A DNA stretch of 64,000 nucleotides from Bacteroidota bacterium (GTDB lineage Bacteria; Bacteroidota; Bacteroidia; Cytophagales; Cyclobacteriaceae), in NCBI GenBank assembly GCA_023428695.1, contig JAEYWY010000006.1:1-64000 (forward strand). The letters are read 5' to 3'. The notes under the pieces are model-generated. The model saw only the letters and a program-made list of their open reading frames with translations, was not told the origin of the DNA and ran no database searches. Positions 1 through 7,288 of the stretch are shown in pieces (positions within the stretch are counted from its first letter, which is position 1; the number at the start of each line of letters is the position of its first letter). The translations under genes and the position numbers were made by a program.

Positions 1-310
1 GATTTATGTACTTCATCTGCAACCACGTAATCGATGCCATCTTGTAAAGTTTCTTTTCCCATTTCACCCATTGCTTCAACCGCTTATTCAGTTGTGTCCA
101 CAACTCATGAGTGTAATAAGACCAGAAGTTTCAATAGTAGTTGACCACTCCACGTATAACTGGATTTAATTCGCGGGCTAACGCCTCAATGCTGATGCGC
201 CTTTTGTACACAAGCCCTTGCTGATGTCTCGCCAGCTTTACCCCGAGCCGATTCTTTCATCTGCTTAGTTCATCGGCCAGTTCTGTTCGCTCGACCTCCG
301 CATGATTGCC
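1..310 (-). pseudogene. Decayed group II intron reverse transcriptase/maturase C-terminus
   Basis: The minus-strand translation contains KLARHQQGLVYKRR, then ELNPVIRGVVNYY, then after an in-frame TGA (131-133) NFWSYYTHELWTQLNKRL and KQWVKWEKKLYKM. This is the typical C-terminal maturase (GIIM) signature of group II intron-encoded proteins, in particular the L-N-P-x-x-R-G-W/V-x-N-Y-Y stretch. A second in-frame stop lies just upstream of the first block, so the gene is broken. It probably continues beyond the left window edge. It sits directly beside the cassette array. Some group II introns (class C) are known to insert at integron attC hairpins, but the class of this remnant cannot be told from what is left. 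Confidence 0.75.
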
Positions 311-369
311 AAGGCTCGGAAACATCTTCCATCTTTTGCACAGCATCATCACCCTACAACTGGATGATG

Positions 370-511
370 TTCAAGACACACACGTTTTGTGTTTATGACG
401 GCTGCGGCTTTCAAAGCCGTCATTGTCCACCGTGGGTGGACAAAATTAATAAAACAAAACCACATTTTACAGTGTCACCCGCAGCTGGCATAAACACGGT
501 GTTGCCGGCAG
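370..511 (-). repeat. attC-like palindrome A (downstream of the HEPN gene)
   Basis: Arms 390-405 and 481-496 pair over 14 of 16 positions (TGTTTATGnCnGCTGC). The right core CTGCCGGCAAC abuts the HEPN stop codon (512-514) with no spacer. The interior carries two extra hairpins: 397-421 (GACGGCT/AGCCGTC) and 425-441 (GTCCACC/GGTGGAC). The left core is degraded, with no clear GTT box, as expected at the eroded end of an array. Confidence 0.6.
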
Positions 512-1114
512 TTATACTTTTTGGTCAATTGCCTTTACCAATTTCACTATAAAGTCTCTTACGTCATTAATAGTCTTTTTATCGATTGGAGTCTTGTCAT
601 TCGTTACAGGATTTATATCAGCCTCATGCGCCATTTTATTGCGTCTGTGTACTATAAGTCCAAGTTCTTTCACTATATCTTCTTTATCCATTTTTAAATC
701 TTTTGCAACATTTTGCCAAATAGATTTGATGGATATTAGCGCTAAAGCTCTCTCAACATTACTTGGGGCTTGGTAAGAATGTCTAGAATTAATTTTTCTT
801 ATTTCATTATCAAGAAGTCGTCTTCTGACAATATTGTCAGTTGTTGATAATAGGAGATTGACTGATTTAAGAGAAATATGAAATTTATCATATTCTGTAT
901 TAGGTTTACTTTTACCGTCAAATATTTCTAGCATACCTTCTCTTACAAGGTCGTGAACATAGTAATCGAAGGCGCTCACCAATAAGACGTATTCTGCTCG
1001 AAGAATTTCGGAGATATCAATCGCAGGAACTTGTTGTTCAAAGTATGAATGAATACCGTCAATTATTTCAATGCTCTCAATATTTTTTAGGAATTGTTTT
1101 AGTGGTGCGTTCAT
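512..1114 (-). CDS. HEPN-domain protein, putative ribonuclease/effector
   Basis: This 200-residue, all-helical protein has the motif RNKMAH at residues 158-163, which fits the R-x4-6-H signature of HEPN domains. In many defence and toxin systems HEPN domains are metal-independent RNases that act as dimers. The preceding segment (about 30-65) resembles the long first helix of RiboL-PSP/MAE-type HEPN proteins. The start overlaps the ParA stop in ATGA, so the two are translationally coupled. The pair occupies one cassette bounded by sites A and B. The R-H pair is intact, which suggests an active nuclease. A structural, non-catalytic HEPN is the alternative. The phage-defence role is inference from context. 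Confidence 0.8.
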   Translation of the reverse strand: MNAPLKQFLKNIESIEIIDGIHSYFEQQVPAIDISEILRAEYVLLVSAFDYYVHDLVREGMLEIFDGKSKPNTEYDKFHISLKSVNLLLSTTDNIVRRRLLDNEIRKINSRHSYQAPSNVERALALISIKSIWQNVAKDLKMDKEDIVKELGLIVHRRNKMAHEADINPVTNDKTPIDKKTINDVRDFIVKLVKAIDQKV

Positions 1115-2160
1115 GCAGAGGTCAGAGTAATTATTTTCTCAGCCATGTTCTCAAAAAGAACCTTAAACCAATTCAATGTCCTTCTTTGTCCTGCTCCTGA
1201 GAGCTTAGATTTAACTGGATCTAATTCGTAAATGGGTAGTCCCAAACGATTAGAGATAGCTATTAATTTATTAAAATTTGATATTTCTCCTATGCAGTAT
1301 TTGTCAATAGGTCGTTGACTTTTAAGATTTTGACTAAGTTTTGCTGACGACTCATATTTGCTGTTATCAAGGAGCATCCCTTCTTTTGCTAGATTAGGAA
1401 CTAGCTCGGATTCTATACAACCAGCGATTTTATTCATCATCATTTCAAATGAATAAGATGGTCGGCCTTCACTTAGATTAAAATCATTAATGGTATAACC
1501 GAGAAATTTGGGAGTATTATTCGGTAAAGGATATTCAGCGTCAGCAAATATAGGTCTTGCAGACTTAGCCCATTTCTCCCAACTAGGTAGAACTCTAGAG
1601 AGCGACTTCACTGCCATATATGAAAATAAGTCTGGAGAAGTCGGCACAATAAAATAGTCGGACGAAACGAATAAGTCTTGGTTTATTGCACTTAGACTTG
1701 GGTTAAGGTCTATTAGTACATACTCAGCATTATATTTTTTTGCAGTCTTTTCAATCAAATAATTAAATGCACCCGGAAGATTCTTTAGAGTCCCAAGTGC
1801 ATTTGACAATTGAAAAGATACACCTAACGAAACTTCATATTCTGTTAAGTCGAGGTGTCCAGGTAATAAAAATAAGTAAGGGTTTTTTTTGACTGTAATA
1901 CAGCTAACAGGGCCTATAATTTTAGGCTTAGCTTTGAATGCAGGTTCAAGAGCATCCTTTATGTTATTAGTGTCCCCGGCTTCAAAGTGTTTTTCATATT
2001 CATTCTGTCCTACTGAATACAAAGTCAGGTTACACTGGGAGTCAGCGTCTACCAATAAAGTTCGTTTTCCCTTTCGTGCTAACATCCAACCAAGATTGAA
2101 TGCTGTTGTAGTCTTACTTACACCTCCTTTGTGATTGAAAATTGCGATTTTTTTTATCAT
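1111..2160 (-). CDS. Lone ParA/MinD-like ATPase
   Basis: This 349-residue P-loop ATPase has the deviant Walker A KGGVSKTT at residues 11-18, with the signature lysine K11, a switch-like VDADSQ at 37-42, and a Walker B-like VLIDLNPS around 148-155. ParA family proteins form ATP-dimers that position DNA or protein cargo. No parB or parS-like cluster lies nearby. Instead the gene overlaps a HEPN gene by 4 bases, which argues against ordinary plasmid partition and for a two-gene sensor/effector or toxin-control module. The C-terminal 100 residues are not recognisable. The start at 2160 gives the usual ParA N-terminus two residues before the first beta strand. Confidence 0.85.
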   Translation of the reverse strand: MIKKIAIFNHKGGVSKTTTAFNLGWMLARKGKRTLLVDADSQCNLTLYSVGQNEYEKHFEAGDTNNIKDALEPAFKAKPKIIGPVSCITVKKNPYLFLLPGHLDLTEYEVSLGVSFQLSNALGTLKNLPGAFNYLIEKTAKKYNAEYVLIDLNPSLSAINQDLFVSSDYFIVPTSPDLFSYMAVKSLSRVLPSWEKWAKSARPIFADAEYPLPNNTPKFLGYTINDFNLSEGRPSYSFEMMMNKIAGCIESELVPNLAKEGMLLDNSKYESSAKLSQNLKSQRPIDKYCIGEISNFNKLIAISNRLGLPIYELDPVKSKLSGAGQRRTLNWFKVLFENMAEKIITLTSA

Positions 2161-2202
2161 TGTTGGGCCTATTTATTTGAGTCCAATTTGTCCTAAGTAT
2201 AA

Positions 2203-2346
2203 TTGCCGGCAACGTTTGGCTATTTGCAGTGGCTGGCTTTTGAAAACGTATCTGTCCACCGTGACCAAACGTAATAGCGAAGATAAAACTTTATACTTAC
2301 ACCCCACCCAGCCATTGCAAATTGCAAATAGCTGCTGTTGGCGGTA
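2203..2346 (-). repeat. attC-like palindrome B (between ParA and the 2-TM gene)
   Basis: The left core TTGCCGGCAACG (2203-2214) and right core CTGTTGGCGGTA (2335-2346) bracket arms 2225-2236 and 2308-2319, which pair at 11 of 12 positions. The flanking GCTATTTGC/GCAAATAGC also pairs. The loop contains TCCACCGT, also seen in sites A and E. The 2-TM gene stop codon lies 14 bases from the right core. Confidence 0.65.
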
Positions 2347-2359
2347 GTAGCATTGTCCA

Positions 2360-2794
2360 CTATCCCTTCTTTTCCATCTTCTCCTGAATCTTTATTTCTA
2401 CAAGTGTCTTAACAGATTCGTGCATTCGTTCTTCAATCGAATTCATTTTCTTTTCAATTACGTCCTCAATTTCAATCGTCTTATAAATCTGATACCCCAG
2501 TATCAAAGTCACAATAAATGAAAGGACTCCAACCATAACACCAAGCATATTAGCTCCGTCAACAGTAATATCATCCGATTTAAAAATCGAAAGTATCAGT
2601 GAAGAAATTGAAATCACAATGGATACAAAACAGAGGATAAACGTCCGTCTATTTATTTTTCGGTAAACATTGTCAATTTCACAAACAATGTCATAGAAGA
2701 TTGTTCCAATTCGTTCAGATGTATTTGCTCCTCGTCTGCTCTCGTCAGCCACTTGTTGAGATCTTCTTTTCAAATTTTCGAGGTTGAATTCCAT
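2360..2794 (-). CDS. Small two-TM membrane protein, unknown function
   Basis: The protein has 144 residues, with a charged N-terminal helix (1-48), two transmembrane segments (about 51-71 and 83-104) and a C-terminal amphipathic helix rich in Glu and Lys (108-144) that may form a coiled coil. No family is recognised. It is the only gene in its cassette, bounded by sites B and C. It could be a membrane effector or an immunity-type protein, but nothing in the sequence proves a function. Confidence 0.7.
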   Translation of the reverse strand: MEFNLENLKRRSQQVADESRRGANTSERIGTIFYDIVCEIDNVYRKINRRTFILCFVSIVISISSLILSIFKSDDITVDGANMLGVMVGVLSFIVTLILGYQIYKTIEIEDVIEKKMNSIEERMHESVKTLVEIKIQEKMEKKG

Positions 2795-2850
2795 ATGTCA
2801 ATGGGTCAAATTTACGTCAATCTACAACTCGTGGGATAAGTTGTCCAAAT

Positions 2851-2952
2851 GCTATTACCGCCAACGTTCGCATACAAAACGTGCCGGCAGTCCAAATTAA
2901 TAATTATTCATCAACTCTGCCGGCATGATTTATATGCATTGTTATGGGCAGC
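2851..2952 (-). repeat. attC-like palindrome C (between the 2-TM and DUF262 genes)
   Basis: The 21-base arms 2870-2890 and 2917-2937 pair at 18 of 21 positions and share GTGCCGGCAG/CTGCCGGCA. The outer cores are ACCGCCAACG (left) and GTTATGGGCAGC (right), separated from the arms by about 3-5 bases, which mimics attC geometry. The DUF262 stop codon (2954-2956) follows after one base. Confidence 0.7.
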
Positions 2953-2953
2953 A

Positions 2954-4693
2954 TTAGCTGATAACCCAAATTTTGTTGTATGAATAGTCGCAAATTAATT
3001 CAAACCACTCTGTCTGACAATCACCGTTCCAGTCAGATTTTTTCTCAAACGTTTCTATAAACAATTTAATCACCCTCAAGTCTGACTTCCGGTACAATTC
3101 AATTTTTTCCTTGAAGGATTTATTATCGCAATCTTCATTAATTCTTTTGTCAAGTGGGATTAGATTTCCCATAAATCCAAAGTCTGCATTGTTATTACTT
3201 TGCGGATCAACATGTTCCAAGGAAATATTATTTACTGATAACTCATTAGTCTCTCTAAGGAATTTTTCAAATGAGCGAAATATGTATTGAATAAGCCTCT
3301 TATCTCGAGTATACTGATTAGTGAACTTTAGTTTTCTCAGCTTTTCCTTAAATACTTCTAGCTTTGGCTCTTTCTCTACATAAAACTGGCTTAATTGTTC
3401 AAGTATTTCTCTTGATTCCTGCTTCGACTGTGCAGATCTTAAGTCCCGTGCAGTCTTCGAATATTTCCCTTCAAAAATATTCATCTTTAACGCACAGATT
3501 CCGGAATACTTAAAGTGGAATTTCTCCATTCTTTCAAGGATCTTACAGAAGTCAGCGTGCTGCACTAACCGATTGTTTCGAACGTTCAATAATGCGAGAA
3601 TAAACGTTCTTATCTGTGTAATCTGAAATAAATTTAAAGCTTCCAAACTGCTGTATACGGTCTGATCGTTTTGATCTGGCCAGTCGGATTTCAAGGGATT
3701 TGAGATTCGTACGTACAACTCAGATTCTTTCACTAGGTCTCGTACAAAGTCAGCGTGATTAAAGTTTGACTTAGAGCTTTCTCTCTTAAAATGCTTATAA
3801 ATTTTGGACTCCGTGACAAAATTGAAATTTGATAACCAATAATGCCGAAAGAACGTGTCCAAGTTTATTTTATTCGTACGAGACAATAAGTTGCCTTGAA
3901 TCTTTTTCCAATTCGTTTTCGCGGAGTCGTCTGGATGAATACTATTGAGAGTTTTAAATAGATCGTTCTTGACCAGATCAACAGATGTCAAATTTTTTCC
4001 TCTAGCATTGAGCGTTTCAAAAATCATGTACGCATCGTCTTCGCTTGAGACGGTAATGTAAATAACCTTTAAAAACACAAGTATCTGGTCGCGAATACTC
4101 TCAAGGGCGGCTATGTATTTCTCGTCATCTGTCCCTACGAGCTTATTCCAAAAATTAAAATCATTCTTCAAGTTTTCCCTCCTGAGTTTGCCTAAAAAGT
4201 ATAAATAAGCATCCCAAAGAGTTTCCTCTTCTTCGTTCTGCGGCTTATTCTCAGATTTAGTAATGTGTTGAATCGATTCCTGAAAAAACGGCTTGGGATT
4301 TTCATTTTCGAGTTTGAAGAATGGCTTATTTCGGACATCTTTCCCTTCGATATACGTACTATAAATTCCCTCTGCCAAATCGCGCTGTCCGATGTTGTTG
4401 AAGGACTGAACGAGTGCGGAGAGCACTATTGTTATCGTTGTCAATCTTTGTTGGCCGTCAACAATTTGGAGTGCAGACGATTTATCCTCTCCGATTAATA
4501 CGAGCGAACCAATGAAATATTCTTGATTGACAAGTTTATTGTTATTCTCTCTGATATTACCTATAATGTCGTACCACAGCTCGGAGACTTCGTCCGTTGT
4601 CCATGAATACTCTCTTTGAAACCGGGGCACCACATACTTAACATTGGTCGAGAAAACCGTGCTTATGGTTCGTGTATATGCATTTAAGTCCAT
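2954..4693 (-). CDS. DUF262/DUF1524-type (GmrSD-like) endonuclease
   Basis: The 579-residue protein starts with a DUF262 (ParB/sulfiredoxin-like) domain carrying PRFQREYSW (23-31) and the hallmark IVDGQQR (77-83), which in this family binds and hydrolyses nucleotides. The C-terminus has SLEHVDPQ (about 491-498) followed by FMGNLIPLDKRIN and a Lys-rich K-x-x-x-Y stretch, the pattern of the DUF1524 His-Me/HNH-type nuclease. This two-domain layout matches the GmrSD family of modification-dependent (type IV) restriction enzymes. The second H of the usual HNH core is less clear, so activity is likely but not certain. It is the sole gene of its cassette (sites C and D). Confidence 0.85.
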   Translation of the reverse strand: MDLNAYTRTISTVFSTNVKYVVPRFQREYSWTTDEVSELWYDIIGNIRENNNKLVNQEYFIGSLVLIGEDKSSALQIVDGQQRLTTITIVLSALVQSFNNIGQRDLAEGIYSTYIEGKDVRNKPFFKLENENPKPFFQESIQHITKSENKPQNEEEETLWDAYLYFLGKLRRENLKNDFNFWNKLVGTDDEKYIAALESIRDQILVFLKVIYITVSSEDDAYMIFETLNARGKNLTSVDLVKNDLFKTLNSIHPDDSAKTNWKKIQGNLLSRTNKINLDTFFRHYWLSNFNFVTESKIYKHFKRESSKSNFNHADFVRDLVKESELYVRISNPLKSDWPDQNDQTVYSSLEALNLFQITQIRTFILALLNVRNNRLVQHADFCKILERMEKFHFKYSGICALKMNIFEGKYSKTARDLRSAQSKQESREILEQLSQFYVEKEPKLEVFKEKLRKLKFTNQYTRDKRLIQYIFRSFEKFLRETNELSVNNISLEHVDPQSNNNADFGFMGNLIPLDKRINEDCDNKSFKEKIELYRKSDLRVIKLFIETFEKKSDWNGDCQTEWFELICDYSYNKIWVIS

Positions 4694-4720
4694 TACTAAT
4701 GGTGTATTGATATTCTAATG

Positions 4721-4814
4721 TTGCCCATAACGTTTATGTATAAGCCGTGGCGCTAAGTAACATAAAAAAATGTCCTCCTTATTAGCGCCATGGATTATAC
4801 ATTTTGTTGGCAGC
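4721..4814 (-). repeat. attC-like palindrome D (between the DUF262 and multi-TM genes)
   Basis: The arms 4736-4756 and 4782-4802 pair at 19 of 21 positions, with the shared block TGGCGCTAA/TTAGCGCCA. The cores are TTGCCCATAACG (4721-4732) and TTTGTTGGCAGC (4803-4814). It is the cleanest of the five sites, with a 25-base AT-rich loop. Confidence 0.72.
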
Positions 4815-4836
4815 TGTACCCTTCCCAAACTTTCGC

Positions 4837-5589
4837 CTATAGCTTCAATATCTTGGTTAACAGGGATAGCCATGTCAAAGGTTTTTCAGCTTTAGCTTCT
4901 TTCTTCTTTTCACTTTCCTCTTCTTCCTTTATCACTTTTTCTAATACAATGTACTCAAAGTTAGACGCATCCTTTCTTGACATCGTCAAGTGGAAATATG
5001 CCACAAAACAATAGGTGATAATGAAAATAAGCCCAATGAACTTATAAGCACTTTTGTCGAAAGAAACACAACAAAAGTCACATTCATTAAAAAATCTTAA
5101 CGCAACTGCAATCGCAAATGAAAATAGCGTAGCCGAAATGTTATTTACGTGAGTCCAATAGGTCGACCACCTGCGTTCCAGAAAACTAAGCTTCTCGCCC
5201 GTAATACAATCCTTAACCTTAGCCTGATAGTATGGATAAAAGCTCTCCAAGTTTTTCCTAGTCCACACGAGAGAACTTGTATTGACAATTTGGTTTTTCA
5301 GGTTCAAGTCATTCTTCAGAATGTATTCTACAATTTTGGAACTATTCGGTGGGTAGTAAAAAATTCTGTATCCGTATCTAAGAAACAAAATGCCCAGGGT
5401 GATGGTTGAGATAGCAACTCCAATTATCGGTGTCGAAAAGAAAAGAACAAATAACGCTAGCAGATTTCTGTCCTTTGACCACTCAACTAGCTCAGCCATA
5501 TTATCTCCAAAAAGTAACTGGAAGAAAACAAATGTCATTAGAAACATTAGTCCAGAAATGGAAAATCTGAAAATTCTGTCGGTAGGCAT
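4837..5589 (-). CDS. Multi-pass membrane protein, unknown function
   Basis: This 250-residue protein has about four hydrophobic spans (8-27, 43-70, roughly 145-167 and 180-200) and a soluble central part (75-145) with aromatic-rich YYPP and FYPYYQ segments. The last 40 residues are strongly charged (EKVIKEEEESEKKKEAK). No known family is recognised. It sits alone in a cassette between sites D and E on the same strand as the other cargo. A membrane effector role is possible but unsupported. Confidence 0.65.
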   Translation of the reverse strand: MPTDRIFRFSISGLMFLMTFVFFQLLFGDNMAELVEWSKDRNLLALFVLFFSTPIIGVAISTITLGILFLRYGYRIFYYPPNSSKIVEYILKNDLNLKNQIVNTSSLVWTRKNLESFYPYYQAKVKDCITGEKLSFLERRWSTYWTHVNNISATLFSFAIAVALRFFNECDFCCVSFDKSAYKFIGLIFIITYCFVAYFHLTMSRKDASNFEYIVLEKVIKEEEESEKKKEAKAEKPLTWLSLLTKILKL

Positions 5590-5638
5590 CGTAATCTATT
5601 AACGCTTTTAATCTCGTGATATATCGTCCAACGGCATT

Positions 5639-5765
5639 GCTGCCAACGAATCGATATCAACCATAACATTCCCATATCCACCGTCCCGCCTTCTCAATTT
5701 AAGAAAATGAAGCAATATCTTAAGGTTCAACAACTCGATTTATATGGATCGTGCATGACATAACG
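5639..5765 (-). repeat. Degenerate attC-like site E / upstream edge of the array
   Basis: A core GCTGCCAACG (5639-5648) matches the cores of sites C and D, and CATAACGC (5758-5765) could be the opposite core. The arms between them pair only weakly around CGAATCGATAT and ATATGGATCG. The interior again holds TCCACCGT. It may be a decayed site or the fusion point of the array with the chromosome. Confidence 0.4.
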
Positions 5766-5771
5766 CTGATC

Positions 5772-6317
5772 TCACCTGCTGAACTCAACCCTTTTTCGAA
5801 TCGCCGCAACCCGTATCGTCAGGTTTACATGTCCGCTGTTCAGGCCCTGAAAATCCTTGTTGGTGATGACGACGTGGGGATTGAATGTGAGCTTAAAATA
5901 CGGGGTGCAGGCGCCGATGTAGGGAATGAAGCGCCAGGATCCGGAATTGAAATCCGTGTAGTAACAAAACTCGGCGCCCAGGCCCGTGATCATGATCGAA
6001 ATGAATCCGCCAACCTTGGGACCAATGGTGAACCTGTCCGTGTTCAGCCCGATGTCGCTGCCGCCATAATACGTGAAGGAGACCGGGTGGTGCCCGGCCA
6101 CGGATCCGGCGGTTCTCCAGACGGCAAGCTCTGCAAAATGCAGCGACTCCGGCCTTTTGCCATCTACCTTGTCGCCGAAATTGTAATGGTAGCCCGCGGC
6201 AAACACGGTTTCTTTAAAGTATCCATGCACAACAAACGCGCTGTCCTGGGCCGCGACGCCTCCGGAGATCAGGAGGAACAGTGCCGCGATACTGTGGGTT
6301 CTTTTGCCTGAACGCAT
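5772..6317 (-). CDS. Secreted protein, possible small beta-barrel, unknown
   Basis: The 181-residue product has a signal peptide (MRSGKRTHSIAALFLLIS, cleavage likely after VAAQ). The mature part alternates aromatic and small residues (HGYFKETVFAAGYHYNFG, YYGGSDIG), which is compatible with beta strands of an outer-membrane protein. No family is recognised. G+C is clearly higher than in the neighbouring cassette array, so this gene probably marks the return to chromosomal backbone. Confidence 0.6.
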   Translation of the reverse strand: MRSGKRTHSIAALFLLISGGVAAQDSAFVVHGYFKETVFAAGYHYNFGDKVDGKRPESLHFAELAVWRTAGSVAGHHPVSFTYYGGSDIGLNTDRFTIGPKVGGFISIMITGLGAEFCYYTDFNSGSWRFIPYIGACTPYFKLTFNPHVVITNKDFQGLNSGHVNLTIRVAAIRKRVEFSR

Positions 6318-6413
6318 AATGGTTGTATAATGATATCGATAACGTTAGACCCGCCACGCCTTGTATGTAAACCGGTTCACAAATGACGTGCTCTCGTCAG
6401 ATGGTCGTGCACA

Positions 6414-7253
6414 TTAGTACTCGCCGCCGAAAAAGCCAAGCGCAATCCGGTTGATAAGCTCCGGCTTTTCGGCGAACACGTCATGGGATGTGTTGGGTAA
6501 AACACAAAACGCGCTGCCGCCGATCTGCCGGTGCATATCCAGTCCGTGCTCCGTAATGATGTCGTCCCGATCACCGAGTACGATCATCACCGGTATGTTG
6601 ATAGCGTTATAAATTGAGTCCGGATAATAAACTTCTTTTTCATACCACATGGCGGTCAGGTCACTTACCTGTTTCTTCCAGTCACGCGGCAACAGCGACA
6701 TATATCGTTCGATCATTTCCTTATTGTTTTCGGCAAAGTATTCCAATGATGGTGGATACACGGAATCAATCGGAATTTCCGGAGGAATCGCGCGCCTCAC
6801 TCCGTTGTTGGCCCCGACGGCAATGATCTTCCGTACTTTGTCGGATCGCTGTGCCGCCAACAGTATCGAAGCAATCCCTCCGTCGCTCCAGCCCATAACG
6901 TAAACGCTGTCCACCCGCAGTGAGTCAATGAACGCCGACATAAACTCAGCCAGTATCGCGTACGTCAACGTGTCGGACTGCTCTGAGCGACCCTGCCCCG
7001 GAGAATCGGGTGCGATTACGCGATAACGTTCCGACAGACCGGGAATACATTTTCCGAAGTCGCTGATACTGCGGTTGATACCGCCCCCTGAAAGCAGCAA
7101 CAATGGCATACCCTCACCATACTCCTCGTAATAAATTTTCGTCCCTTGTATGGTTACGTACTTGCCGTTGTTCGATCCGTATTGAACGGGCGTAGCTTCG
7201 GGCTTGCATGCGTATAACAGCAGAATCACGATGAGGAGAAGTATAGCTCTCAT
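6414..7253 (-). CDS. Alpha/beta-hydrolase lipoprotein
   Basis: The 279-residue protein has a lipoprotein signal (LLLYAC, lipid-modified Cys16) and an alpha/beta-hydrolase fold. The nucleophile elbow is GWSDGG (Ser123), the acid is in LGDRDD (about 228-231) and the histidine is in NTSHDVF (His257). The oxyanion region is LLLSGGG (52-58). The family includes esterases, lactonases and haloperoxidase-like enzymes. The substrate cannot be inferred. The lipobox places it on the periplasmic face of a membrane. Confidence 0.85.
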   Translation of the reverse strand: MRAILLLIVILLLYACKPEATPVQYGSNNGKYVTIQGTKIYYEEYGEGMPLLLLSGGGINRSISDFGKCIPGLSERYRVIAPDSPGQGRSEQSDTLTYAILAEFMSAFIDSLRVDSVYVMGWSDGGIASILLAAQRSDKVRKIIAVGANNGVRRAIPPEIPIDSVYPPSLEYFAENNKEMIERYMSLLPRDWKKQVSDLTAMWYEKEVYYPDSIYNAINIPVMIVLGDRDDIITEHGLDMHRQIGGSAFCVLPNTSHDVFAEKPELINRIALGFFGGEY

Positions 7254-7288
7254 TTCTTATTGTAACTTTGTGATCACTCCTCTTGAAC

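Larger units (their letters stand above)
370..5765 (-). mobile_element. Integron-like gene cassette array without integrase (CALIN-like)
   Basis: Four cassettes (HEPN+ParA; a 2-TM protein; a DUF262 protein; a multi-TM protein) all read on the minus strand. Each gap between them carries a 90-150 bp imperfect palindrome. Read in the direction of the genes, each site starts with a core ending in AAC and ends with a core starting in GTT. That is the layout of integron attC sites (R''-L''-loop-L'-R'). Stop codons lie within 0-25 bases of the next site, as in integron cassettes. The cores, e.g. CGTTGGCGG and CGTTATGGGC, depart from the canonical GTTRRRY. No integrase gene lies within the window. 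Calling it mobile is inference from structure. Confidence 0.6.

Noticed and set aside
1111..2160. ParA as a sign of a plasmid partition locus or replication origin
   Set aside because: There is no ParB, no iterated parS-like sites and no replication gene. The gene is coupled to a HEPN protein inside a cassette, and the flanking genes are chromosomal.
370..4814. The large palindromes as ordinary Rho-independent terminators
   Set aside because: The arms are separated by loops of 25 bases or more, there are no T-runs, and they share GTT/AAC cores outside the stems. Terminators would not need those cores.
5751..6311. 186-residue open reading on the plus strand
   Set aside because: It is antisense to the secreted protein at 5772-6317, which has a proper signal peptide. 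The plus reading looks like a shadow.
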